A DNA stretch of 36,255 bases from Nanobdellota archaeon (GTDB lineage: Archaea; Aenigmatarchaeota; Aenigmatarchaeia; Aenigmatarchaeales; Aenigmatarchaeaceae). The stretch is from NCBI GenBank assembly GCA_018901655.1, contig JAHIEG010000007.1:1-36255 (forward strand), read 5' to 3'. The position numbers and the translations under genes are program-made. The notes beneath the pieces are model-generated. The model did not search any database and had not been told where the DNA came from. It saw only the letters and a program-made list of their open reading frames with translations. How positions within the stretch are numbered: position 1 is the first letter of the stretch; each line of letters starts with the position of its first letter. This document shows, one piece after another, positions 18,399 through 26,803 of the stretch.

Positions 18399-18478
18399 CA
18401 TAATACTATATACTACCCACAAGTATTTAAAACTATCAGTAGTATAGATTTATATATTACTAATACTATATGTAAGAT

Positions 18479-18610
18479 ATGGTAAGACAAACAACTTCTC
18501 TTAAAATAGACCCAGATCTGTGGAAAGAAGTTAAGATTAATTGTATTAAAAAAGATTTGGATATTTCAGAATATATTGAAGGATTGGTTAAAAAGGATTT
18601 GAAGAAATAA
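18479..18610 (+). CDS. Ribbon-helix-helix (CopG/Arc-like) DNA-binding protein, 43 aa
   Basis: MVRQTTSLKIDPDLWKEVKINCIKKDLDISEYIEGLVKKDLKK; not in the supplied ORF track because of length. Confidence 0.75.
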   Translation: MVRQTTSLKIDPDLWKEVKINCIKKDLDISEYIEGLVKKDLKK

Positions 18611-18615
18611 TAATT

Positions 18616-19125
18616 TTACTTATGAGTACCTTCTTTTAGCTGTTTTATGAACTCTCCTCTTTGGAGTCCATATTTAGATACAAACCCAACCAGATCTATT
18701 AAAGAAACTATCATATAAACGAATATTGATATTAGTGTTATCATTGCAAATGAATTATAGTATATAAATCTAATAAATAATGAAAAAACCATAATTAAAA
18801 GTAAGATAATCATATTATATTGAAAAAGTGTAATTATATTATCAAATTCTTCTATTTTTTTCCACGCATAAATAAAGTCTTTATCTGTAAATGAGGTTAC
18901 AATAGCTAATCCGGCAAGAACTATTGCAAAAAGTGATCCAGATATTTCTATAAATGACATTAATATTTGATTGGCACTTTCTTGTATAATCGTTCCATTA
19001 GATGTAATATAGATTAAAAAAAATGTTATTATGAAAGCCAGCGTATCAAAACTTAATATGAGTTTTTTAATTCCTAATTTTTTTAGTCTTTTTATAAAAC
19101 TTGCTTCATATGTCATATGTTTCAC
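18616..19125 (-). CDS. Multi-pass membrane protein (about 4 TM)
   Basis: Hydrophobic segments LAFIITFFLIYI, LFAIVLAGLAIV, MIILLLIMVFSLFI, and ITLISIFVYMIVSLIDLVG; GGTGAAA SD sequence; 20-bp overlap with upstream gene. Confidence 0.75.
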   Translation of the reverse strand: MKHMTYEASFIKRLKKLGIKKLILSFDTLAFIITFFLIYITSNGTIIQESANQILMSFIEISGSLFAIVLAGLAIVTSFTDKDFIYAWKKIEEFDNIITLFQYNMIILLLIMVFSLFIRFIYYNSFAMITLISIFVYMIVSLIDLVGFVSKYGLQRGEFIKQLKEGTHK

Positions 19126-20023
19126 CTAACTTTTTCAATGCTGTTTTTATTATCCCAATGAACATTTTAATATTTTTCTCATCGTTTTCCTTTTCTATTT
19201 TTATTTTAGATTTAAGTGGTATATTTCCTGTTTCTATAGAACTTTCTACATCTTCTTTAATACCTTTCAATTCGGCTTTTCCATACCCCTCATCTGCAAG
19301 ATGAATACCACTTTTTATAAGTTCGACATTCTTAAGATCAATACCACGTTCGTCACCATATGCTGTTAGTAGCATTCTTTTTATATGACCATCTCTTAAA
19401 AACTTATCCATCTTGTCAGAACTTGATGTACTATCTGGATTAGTTCTCTGAACATTTATTGTTATTTTATTAAGTTTTGTAAAGGTTTTAATTGTATTTA
19501 TCATTTCTCTTCTATCAGTAATCGGGGTAATTGTTATTTCTTCTCGATCAGAATGATATATGTTGAATACATTACTAATTATATTCAATATTCTTTTATC
19601 GCTCATATTGGGCTTGCTTTGGTATGCAATGACACTGTGTTCTAAATCTATTAAAAAGTATGTAATATCTGTATCTTGTGTTAATCCTAATATATAATCC
19701 TTTTTAGTATCATCTCTTATTAAATCCGTTTTTTCAGTTTCTCTGGCTAACTTTCCATAAATATAATTTTGATCTGATTTTATGCCAGCAAATTTCCATA
19801 TAATATCCTCTAAAAACCTATTTCCATGAGATTCTATTAATAATTTATTAATGTCTGTATCCCAATTAATAACATCTAAAAGAACACTTTTTCGATGTTC
19901 TGGCACATTCATTTTTTCAACAAAGTGTTTTAATTTTGGAGTAAAATAAATTCTACCAAATAGAACGGTACTTTCCATATTTATATTATTAACAGCATTC
20001 TTATAAACTTGTTTATTATTCAT
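19106..20023 (-). CDS. Soluble hypothetical protein, coupled to the downstream membrane protein
   Basis: 305-aa ORF, GGTGAAA SD sequence; adjacent to the right-end subterminal repeats. Confidence 0.75.
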   Translation of the reverse strand: MNNKQVYKNAVNNINMESTVLFGRIYFTPKLKHFVEKMNVPEHRKSVLLDVINWDTDINKLLIESHGNRFLEDIIWKFAGIKSDQNYIYGKLARETEKTDLIRDDTKKDYILGLTQDTDITYFLIDLEHSVIAYQSKPNMSDKRILNIISNVFNIYHSDREEITITPITDRREMINTIKTFTKLNKITINVQRTNPDSTSSSDKMDKFLRDGHIKRMLLTAYGDERGIDLKNVELIKSGIHLADEGYGKAELKGIKEDVESSIETGNIPLKSKIKIEKENDEKNIKMFIGIIKTALKKLGETYDI

Positions 20024-20039
20024 ATTTTCACCAAATTCT

Positions 20040-20102
20040 TGTGTAAAAAGTCATTCAGTTGTGTATAAAGTCAGCATTTTTCTTTACTTAATACACAAAG
20101 CC
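20040..20102 (-). repeat. Right terminus: TIR plus three TGTGTAWWAAGT-type repeats
   Basis: TGTGTAAAAAGT (20040-20051, +), TGTGTATAAAGT (20060-20071, +), and TGTGTATTAAGT (20086-20097, -) within the TIR. Confidence 0.8.
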
Positions 20103-20111
20103 GGAATATCC
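20103..20111 (+). repeat. Right target-site duplication GGAATATCC
   Basis: Perfect 9-bp direct repeat with 13619-13627. Confidence 0.85.
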
Positions 20112-20140
20112 TAAACCTTTAAATAGTTCTATTTGCATTA

Positions 20141-20491
20141 ATGGGGAAAGGTAATTATATGGACTTCTGTGATAAATGCGGCTCAGTTGTGGTTCCACAG
20201 CAACGTGGAAATAAATTAGTTTTAGTTTGTGCTAAATGTGGAAAGCAAAAAAATGTTAAAAAAGCTAATGATTTTAAAATAACTGTTTCAACTAAGAGAA
20301 AAACAGATAAGATTATAGTTGTTTCTAAAAATGAGAAATTAGATACTTTACCAAAGACAAAGGTACAGTGTCCTAAATGTGAAAATCCTGAAGCATTTTG
20401 GTGGATGGAACAAACTCGTGCTAGTGATGAACCACCTACAAGATTTTATAGATGTTGTAAGTGTAAACAGACATGGCGAGAATATAGTTAA
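20141..20491 (+). CDS. Transcription factor S (TFS/RPA12-like)
   Basis: N-terminal FCDKCG..CAKCG and C-terminal CPKCENPEAFWWMEQTRASDEPPTRFYRCCKCKQTWR zinc ribbons. Confidence 0.9.
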   Translation: MGKGNYMDFCDKCGSVVVPQQRGNKLVLVCAKCGKQKNVKKANDFKITVSTKRKTDKIIVVSKNEKLDTLPKTKVQCPKCENPEAFWWMEQTRASDEPPTRFYRCCKCKQTWREYS

Positions 20492-20492
20492 A

Positions 20493-20708
20493 TTATTCAA
20501 ATGTTTTTCTAAGTTCATAGCTTTTTCCTTTTAAAATATGAATTGCATTATTATCAGCTTCTATAATATAAATATCCTTTCTGTCATGATAATCAAATGG
20601 TTTCGTGAAGTCTTTTATGACAGTAGCGCCAGATTTTTTAATATGTTGAATAATACGATCGTTATGATTCGTTTTTTGGTTTAAATGCATTATATATTTC
20701 ATTAACAA
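20493..20708 (-). CDS. Small hypothetical protein
   Basis: 71-aa ORF, convergent with TFS. Confidence 0.5.
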   Translation of the reverse strand: MLMKYIMHLNQKTNHNDRIIQHIKKSGATVIKDFTKPFDYHDRKDIYIIEADNNAIHILKGKSYELRKTFE

Positions 20709-20756
20709 CTTATAGGGTGAAAAAGCTTAAATAAGGATGGTAAATAAAGTCAGATT

Positions 20757-21185
20757 ATGAAGAAAATAGTTATTTTTTTAGTTCTTATTTTACTTATCTC
20801 AGGCTGTGTTCAGGACGAAACAGTTTATGTAACTCATGTAATAGATGGAGATACGTTTGAAACAGCTGATGGAGAGGTAATAAGACTACTTGGAATAAAC
20901 ACACCTGAAAAAGGAGAGTTTTACTATGAAGAAGCTACTGAATATCTTAGAGAGTTAATAGAAAATAGATATGTTAAACTAACTGGTGATAAGACTGATA
21001 GAGATTGGTATGAACGAGAGTTAAGATATGTTTATCTTGGAGACGTGTTTGTTAATGTTTTGATGTTAGAAGGGGGTTATGCTCGTTTGTATCTGCTGAA
21101 GGACAAGAAGTATCAAAACGTTATGAAGTACGCAGAACTTGATGCTCAAGCTTCACATCTGGGTGTATGGAGATATACTAATTGA
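20757..21185 (+). CDS. Thermonuclease (SNase-like) family lipoprotein
   Basis: Signal peptide with lipobox-like ISGC; VIDGDTFETADGEVIRLLGINTPE. Confidence 0.88.
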   Translation: MKKIVIFLVLILLISGCVQDETVYVTHVIDGDTFETADGEVIRLLGINTPEKGEFYYEEATEYLRELIENRYVKLTGDKTDRDWYERELRYVYLGDVFVNVLMLEGGYARLYLLKDKKYQNVMKYAELDAQASHLGVWRYTN

Positions 21186-21239
21186 TGTATATTTTACAGC
21201 ATATGAATGCTTTTAAATCAAAATTTCTAAGTCTGTATA

Positions 21240-21330
21240 GATTGTTTTCTAACAATCGGGATAAAAACTATTTTCGGGGTAACAGCTCAAGAGTTATGTG
21301 TTACTCCTTCATGATTTCTTTTTATATTTT
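21240..21330 (+). ncRNA. Candidate small ncRNA with two hairpins and U-rich 3' end
   Basis: TATA TTTTAAAT (21211-21218) ~26 nt upstream of G21240; stem GATTGTT-TTCT-AACAATC (21240-21257); stem GGGGTAACA (21276-21284)/TGTTACTCC (21299-21307) with a G.U pair on this strand; U-rich tail. Confidence 0.42.
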
Positions 21331-21347
21331 GTAAACTTATTATAATT

Positions 21348-21677
21348 ATGGCTTCTAATCATAAAGGACATAGAAAAGAAAGAGAATATTTAGATATGGT
21401 TGTAGAACAAGGAATGGTTGCTCATCGAGTTGCTGGTTCTGGTCGAGGAGAAGATGCTATTTGTGATATTATTGCTGTTTCTTCAACAGGTGAAGCTCAT
21501 TTTATTGAAGTTAAATCAAGAAAGAAAGTATTTTATACAAAACAACATTTAGATCAATTAAATGATATGATAGAAGCTGCTAAGAAGTGTAATGCAAAAC
21601 CAGTTCTTGCAGTTAAGATAAATTATAAGCCTTGGGTAATTCTAGATCTACGTGATGGTATTCCAAATAAGGTTTAA
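21348..21677 (+). CDS. Hjc-like Holliday junction resolvase/endonuclease
   Basis: RVAGSGRGEDAICDIIAV...FIEVKSRKK nuclease core. Confidence 0.8.
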   Translation: MASNHKGHRKEREYLDMVVEQGMVAHRVAGSGRGEDAICDIIAVSSTGEAHFIEVKSRKKVFYTKQHLDQLNDMIEAAKKCNAKPVLAVKINYKPWVILDLRDGIPNKV

Positions 21678-21702
21678 ATCCTTTTCGGTCTATATTATAT
21701 TT

Positions 21703-22245
21703 ATGGAAAAAGATAATAACCCAGAGTTTGATGATAAATTTATTAAGGAAAAACTTCTTCATCCTAGCGAAGAAGGAGACGAACTCGATAGTTATCAAAC
21801 ATATAGGGATAAAGATGGTAAAAAGGGGGTAAAAATTATAAAGGCAGAAGATACTTTAAAAAAAATTGAATATGTTATAAGAGCAATCAAAAAACTTGAA
21901 AAAGAAGGTAAACCATTACATATTCCAAATATTTTTTATAAAGTTAGACCTAAAGGAATGAAATATTCTGATGTAACGCGTTTGTATAGCACACTTGAAT
22001 TTGATTTTGAAGTTGAGTGGGCAGAAACTGGCGATAAGACATGGAGCAAGGTTTTAAAATCAAATGCATATGAACCACTGTTGGAGATATTGGAAACATA
22101 TGATGATAATAAGAATTATGATCAATTTTGTCATGCTTTGAAAATGTATATAGGAAATGCACATGCTAGAATTGAAAGAAACTTGGGGATTTCAAAATAT
22201 GAAAGTGACTCATTGCAAGATTTTGATTCATTTAAAAATTTATAA
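21703..22245 (+). CDS. Hypothetical protein
   Basis: ATG at 21703 follows TTTAAATCCTTTTC promoter. Confidence 0.65.
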   Translation: MEKDNNPEFDDKFIKEKLLHPSEEGDELDSYQTYRDKDGKKGVKIIKAEDTLKKIEYVIRAIKKLEKEGKPLHIPNIFYKVRPKGMKYSDVTRLYSTLEFDFEVEWAETGDKTWSKVLKSNAYEPLLEILETYDDNKNYDQFCHALKMYIGNAHARIERNLGISKYESDSLQDFDSFKNL

Positions 22246-22279
22246 AATCATTTAAATCCTTTTATTTTCCATTATAATT

Positions 22280-23071
22280 ATGATATATCCCGATAAGATT
22301 AATGAAGTTTGCAATCAGGATCTTCTTAATTATATTCAAAATATAAAAAAATATTCTGGTAGACCCCATGATGAAAGAATTACACGTGGGTTTTCGAGAG
22401 GTGGTTGTGAATTTAGTAGAATGAGATATATTTTTAACGATCTTCCAAATGGTGCTGAACCAAATGAACTTGGAATATGTAATGATTGCAAATTTATTAC
22501 AAAAGAACAATTAAAAGATGATCTTAATGAAGTAAGAGATTGGATGAAAGAATCTGTCAATGAGGGGTATGTCAATATTGAAGGTATACCGTATACCTCT
22601 TGTGATTACTGGTTAGAATGGTGGTATATGCGAGATGGGCAATCTATAGTCCCATTAAAAAATGCTATTGACTATCCATATAATTTTAATATTAAATTTA
22701 ATGGAAGTATTCAGAAGAAAAATATTTTGGAATTACGATTGGATATTGGAATAGATTTTATACTGTCAGATGATACCTTTTCATCAAGTATTCAATTTCA
22801 ATCTAAGAAACCCGGGGAAGTTGATATTAAATTGTATAACATTGCGCAGTATCCTGAGGTGACAATATTTTCAGAGTTATTTGATAGTGGTTCCACGAAA
22901 ATAAATCAAATTATGTCTAATGATAAAATAATGAAAGATATGACACAACGATTGGATAAGCGAATTGAGAAGAAAAATGATCAATTTGAAACAATTATGA
23001 GAAATAATGAATGGATTAGTAACAGTGTTATAAATGGTTTTTACAATCTTGCAAAATGTGATAGACTTTAA
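22280..23071 (+). CDS. Hypothetical protein
   Basis: 263-aa ORF; promoter ATTTAAATCCTTTTATTTTCCATTATAATTATG. Confidence 0.7.
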   Translation: MIYPDKINEVCNQDLLNYIQNIKKYSGRPHDERITRGFSRGGCEFSRMRYIFNDLPNGAEPNELGICNDCKFITKEQLKDDLNEVRDWMKESVNEGYVNIEGIPYTSCDYWLEWWYMRDGQSIVPLKNAIDYPYNFNIKFNGSIQKKNILELRLDIGIDFILSDDTFSSSIQFQSKKPGEVDIKLYNIAQYPEVTIFSELFDSGSTKINQIMSNDKIMKDMTQRLDKRIEKKNDQFETIMRNNEWISNSVINGFYNLAKCDRL

Positions 23072-25776
23072 TTCTTTCCTTTTTGAACGGTATAAAGCTT
23101 TTTTATTCGGTTAAGACTATCTGCATCTTCAGGACCTTTATCTATTCTAATTCTAACAACTCTTGGAAATCGTAAAGCAAAGCCAGAATTATATTTTGGA
23201 GACATCTGAATTTCTTCATAAGCAGTTTCTATAACAAGTTTAGGTTTAATTTTAATTTCAGTCCCTGTATCTTTTTCAATAAAAGGTTTTAAAAGTTTAG
23301 TTAACTCTTCCATTGTAATATCATCATCATTTGTTTTCTTTTCTTTAAGACCAGATCCTAGCATTCCACATTCTAAGAACTTACCATCATCTTTACAAGC
23401 TAAAATATATGATCCAATCCATCCAGCTCTTTTACCAGCTCCCCAAACTCCTCCAACAACTACTAAGTCTAATGTTTCCATCGTTGGTTTAACTTTCCAC
23501 CAGAAACCGACATGTCTTTCAGGTTGATAAGTAGCATTTAAATTTTTAACCATCACGCCTTCTTGTCCAGCATTAAGAGCTTCTTTGTAAAATTTTTCAG
23601 CTTTTTTAAGATCTTTAGTAATTAACATTTTACTTAATTCAAACTTTTTAGGAACCTCGTTTATAATTTTTTCAAGAGCAGCTCTTCTTTCTCTTAACGT
23701 TTTATCAAATAGTAACTTTCCATCAAGATACATTAAATCAAATAGTTTAACTTGAACTGGAACTTCCTTAATAGTTTTTTGAATATCATGCTTTCTTTTA
23801 ATTCGTTGAGATAGTTTTTGAAAAGGCATAGGTTTTTTGGTTTTAGAATCCATTGCTAAAATTTCACCTTCGATTATACACTCTTTACATTTAATGTTTT
23901 TACAAAGCTCAATCACGTCTGGAAACGCTTTAGTTACATTCTCTTGTCTCCTTGTGTAAATCATAATCTTATTTCCTTTTTTATGAATCTGAGAATTATG
24001 TAATGTTACCATAGGAGTACAATATGTTTTATCTTTATCAACTTCAATGTTATATACAACTGTTCTTGGATCTGGTTTTTTTAATTTTTCTATTCTATTT
24101 ATTCTGACATAAACTTTATTTTTGGTTATATTCATATGTTTTTCAGATTTGGCTATTATCATCTTGTAGTACGTCTTATTGTCTATTCTTACCTTTTTGA
24201 CCCCTATTTTAATTTTAAATTTTAATGCCATAAGGTGTGCAAAAGTTGCAAGAAACCTTTCTTTTGTTGTAATTGATGTTCTACCAATTTTATCTACATG
24301 TCCATCAGATTCTATCCATCCTTTTAAAAATTCTTTAAATTGTGTTTTAGTAATGTTCCAGAACCAGAATGGTAGTGACTTACCTCTCCACCCTCTTTTT
24401 CTTGAAAAAATTCTGAAATTTTTAGATAACCATTTTAAGAATTCTCTATCTGTCCAGTATAAAGAAATACAATTACTGTGAATATACTCAGAAATGTTTG
24501 TTATTTTAAATTCTTTTTTAATAAGATTTTTATAAAAATCGCATAATTTTCGTTCAGTTTTACTATTAAATAATATACCTATTCTATGTGTCTTATTATA
24601 TGTGTTGCTAAACCCGTCTCCTATCCAGTAACCAATAAATCTAAAGAAATTTTCATTTAATTTAAATTCTTTTTCATAGTTATCAATGGTTTTTAGCTTG
24701 ATCATTTTTGGTACTTTTTTATCTATTTTCATTTTGGGTATTGGGAAAACAAGTTTATCACTTTTAATAACATCTTTAACTGGCATCCACATTTCTTTGG
24801 TTCCTCTTTTTATCAGTATTTTATGGTCTTCAGTGATATTGAATTCCTCACCAAAAAAACTTTGTAATTTGTAAACACCTTCCCCCCTATCTATGGTTCT
24901 TTTATTTTTTGCTAATACTTTATTAAAATTTCCAGAGTGTGTTAAAACATGATCTCCAATTTTTACATCTTTTACTGAAATCATTCCTTTATCTTTAACA
25001 TATATTGGCGTGAATCCTGTAATACAACGCATTCCATCGAATTTAACTTCTATAGCTGGTTCTTTTGCATCTATCAAAGCTTGTTCAAGAGATGGAGATT
25101 TAATTGCTAAAAGAGGTATTAATGGAATTCCAAACTCAGCCTTAACTTTACTAAGACCGCCCCTTTTAGCTATCTCAGCTACTTTACCATAATCAGGTTC
25201 AAGAAACCATGCATTTTCAACATCTTTTGGATCAACATTAAATGCTAAACCTATTGCATCTCTTATTTTTCCTTCAGCTACACCAATTCTTAATTCTTCT
25301 AAAACTATTTTAACTATATATTTAGCTTCAACTGGTTCAGCTTGAGACAATAGTTCAGATATTAGATTTTGTTTTCTTTTTTGTGAATCTTTACCTTCTT
25401 CTTTTGCTATTCTTTGCAGATTTTCAAAAACCTTATCAATAGTTAAGACCTTTTTAATCAGCGTTTTCTGTTTCTTATTTTTTATTAATTCTTCAGCTAC
25501 TTTACCAAGATCACCTGTTTTATTAAATCTTTTAATTATTTCATTAGTTCCAATTCCAGTTGATTTAGAAATAGCTTTAATCATAAGTTGAGAAGCAACA
25601 CCTGTTTTTTCTTCAGACCATCTTGGAAATATCTTACCAGATATTAGTAATACAACTTTAGATAGGTCGTCTGAACTAGTCTCTTTTAGAAGTTCAGCTA
25701 TTATGTCTCTCTTTCCAAGTTTTTTATTATCTGATTCTAGATTTTCATAGACTTCTACAAGTTTAGAATATTTCAT
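23068..25776 (-). CDS. lig: ATP-dependent DNA ligase interrupted in frame by an intein
   Basis: Adenylation motif EVKFDGMR then, after the intein, SQIHKKG; GEILAMDSKTKKPMPFQKLSQRIKRK, EGVMVKNLNATYQP, GFWWKVKP. Confidence 0.93.
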   Translation of the reverse strand: MKYSKLVEVYENLESDNKKLGKRDIIAELLKETSSDDLSKVVLLISGKIFPRWSEEKTGVASQLMIKAISKSTGIGTNEIIKRFNKTGDLGKVAEELIKNKKQKTLIKKVLTIDKVFENLQRIAKEEGKDSQKRKQNLISELLSQAEPVEAKYIVKIVLEELRIGVAEGKIRDAIGLAFNVDPKDVENAWFLEPDYGKVAEIAKRGGLSKVKAEFGIPLIPLLAIKSPSLEQALIDAKEPAIEVKFDGMRCITGFTPIYVKDKGMISVKDVKIGDHVLTHSGNFNKVLAKNKRTIDRGEGVYKLQSFFGEEFNITEDHKILIKRGTKEMWMPVKDVIKSDKLVFPIPKMKIDKKVPKMIKLKTIDNYEKEFKLNENFFRFIGYWIGDGFSNTYNKTHRIGILFNSKTERKLCDFYKNLIKKEFKITNISEYIHSNCISLYWTDREFLKWLSKNFRIFSRKRGWRGKSLPFWFWNITKTQFKEFLKGWIESDGHVDKIGRTSITTKERFLATFAHLMALKFKIKIGVKKVRIDNKTYYKMIIAKSEKHMNITKNKVYVRINRIEKLKKPDPRTVVYNIEVDKDKTYCTPMVTLHNSQIHKKGNKIMIYTRRQENVTKAFPDVIELCKNIKCKECIIEGEILAMDSKTKKPMPFQKLSQRIKRKHDIQKTIKEVPVQVKLFDLMYLDGKLLFDKTLRERRAALEKIINEVPKKFELSKMLITKDLKKAEKFYKEALNAGQEGVMVKNLNATYQPERHVGFWWKVKPTMETLDLVVVGGVWGAGKRAGWIGSYILACKDDGKFLECGMLGSGLKEKKTNDDDITMEELTKLLKPFIEKDTGTEIKIKPKLVIETAYEEIQMSPKYNSGFALRFPRVVRIRIDKGPEDADSLNRIKKLYTVQKGKN
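23995..25026 (-). other. Intein (344 aa) with LAGLIDADG homing endonuclease domain in DNA ligase
   Basis: Starts Cys1 (codon 25026-25024, CITGFTPIYVKDKG), block B-like NITEDHKILI, LAGLIDADG-like FIGYWIGDGF and FLKGWIESDGHV, ends VTLHN followed by Ser+1 (23994-23992). Confidence 0.92.
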
Positions 25777-25842
25777 AAATAGACATTAGATTGAGAGAAT
25801 AAAAAGCTTAAGTTTTAAATAGCTAAAAAGCAAAATTAAGTT

Positions 25843-26517
25843 ATGCCATTTGATGCAATAGCTAAATTAGGTAGGTCTAGAAAAGGTATTATACGAAAAG
25901 ATGTTCTAAAGGACGTTCCTGGAATTCAAACAAGACAAGAAGTTAAAGATATTGTATTAGATGTTATCAAAGACAGAAGAACGGTAAGAGAATTTCAAAA
26001 AACAGCAATTCCAGATAATGTTTTAATTAAGATACTAGATGCAGGAAGATATGCTCCTTCAGCTGGCAATCAACAGCCTTGGGAATTTATAGTTATTAAA
26101 AATTCTGAAACAAAAAAGATGCTTTGTACAGCATGTTTTAATCAAGAGTTTATAGCTGATCCACCAGTAGTAGTTGTAGTTGGAATGAATGTTCACGTTT
26201 CATCTTCAAAGTACCATGAAAGAGGAGAGAAGTTATATGGAATACAAGCAGTATCAGCTGCGATTCAAAATATGTTACTTGCAGCAGAAGCATTAGGTAT
26301 AGGATCTTGTTGGGTTGGATCTTTCTCAGAACAAGCAGTAGCAACTATAACACAGTGTCCAAATTATGTAAGACCAGCAGCTATTGTTTTATTTGGTTAT
26401 CCAGCTGAAGACCCACCAGCACCTCATAGACAACCTCTAATAGATATAATGCATTATGAGAAGTTTGGAGAAACATACCTGACTAAAGAGCTTTATGGTT
26501 CTAAAGAATTATTCTAA
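25843..26517 (+). CDS. Nitroreductase family protein
   Basis: DRRTVREFQKTAIPDNVLIKILDAGRYAPSAGNQQPWEFIVI. Confidence 0.9.
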   Translation: MPFDAIAKLGRSRKGIIRKDVLKDVPGIQTRQEVKDIVLDVIKDRRTVREFQKTAIPDNVLIKILDAGRYAPSAGNQQPWEFIVIKNSETKKMLCTACFNQEFIADPPVVVVVGMNVHVSSSKYHERGEKLYGIQAVSAAIQNMLLAAEALGIGSCWVGSFSEQAVATITQCPNYVRPAAIVLFGYPAEDPPAPHRQPLIDIMHYEKFGETYLTKELYGSKELF

Positions 26518-26520
26518 AAC

Positions 26521-26547
26521 TGAAGGCGAGCCTTCAAACTCGTTTTT
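26521..26547 (+). terminator. Hairpin plus T-run
   Basis: TGAAGG-CGAG-CCTTCA followed by AACTCGTTTTT. Confidence 0.45.
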
Positions 26548-26549
26548 AA

Positions 26550-26747
26550 TTATTCTGTGAGATAAGGGTTAAGAAGTACACCATTAGCAAGTATATCATA
26601 TCTTATGCAGGGATTATCACAATTTTCAATCCATTCGCCTTTATCCCCGCACCAGTGCGAATCAGGATTTTCAGGAAGTATTGTAAACCCATCTTTTCCT
26701 GCGTCTTCTTTTGACTGATAATGAGGACATTTTGTTTTGAATACCAT
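26550..26747 (-). CDS. Small Cys-rich hypothetical protein
   Basis: 65-aa ORF with TTTAAATCCTTTTC promoter upstream of the ATG. Confidence 0.6.
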   Translation of the reverse strand: MVFKTKCPHYQSKEDAGKDGFTILPENPDSHWCGDKGEWIENCDNPCIRYDILANGVLLNPYLTE

Positions 26748-26803
26748 AATAGATATTCGGTAGAAAAGGATTTAAACCTTCTCAACAACATAAATCAACT
26801 ACT

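Larger units (their letters stand above)
13628..20102. mobile_element. Cargo-carrying DDE transposon, ~6475 bp, with TIRs, subterminal repeats and 9-bp TSD
   Basis: TIR GGCTTTGTGTA (13628-13638) and TACACAAAGCC (20092-20102), 11/11. Flanking direct repeat GGAATATCC at 13619-13627 and 20103-20111. Encodes a DDE transposase. Excision restores ...ACT GGA ATA TCC TAA for the upstream signal peptidase. Confidence 0.85.

Noticed and set aside
17147-18480. Transposase as a separate short IS nested in the region
   Set aside because: I compared flanks 17080-17147 and 18349-18480 and found no convincing terminal inverted repeats or TSD; the outer 13628/20102 termini explain the boundaries better.
23949-23965. 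TTGTGTAAATCA resembling the transposon subterminal repeat
   Set aside because: Inside DNA ligase coding sequence and diverges after TGTGTAAA; chance match.
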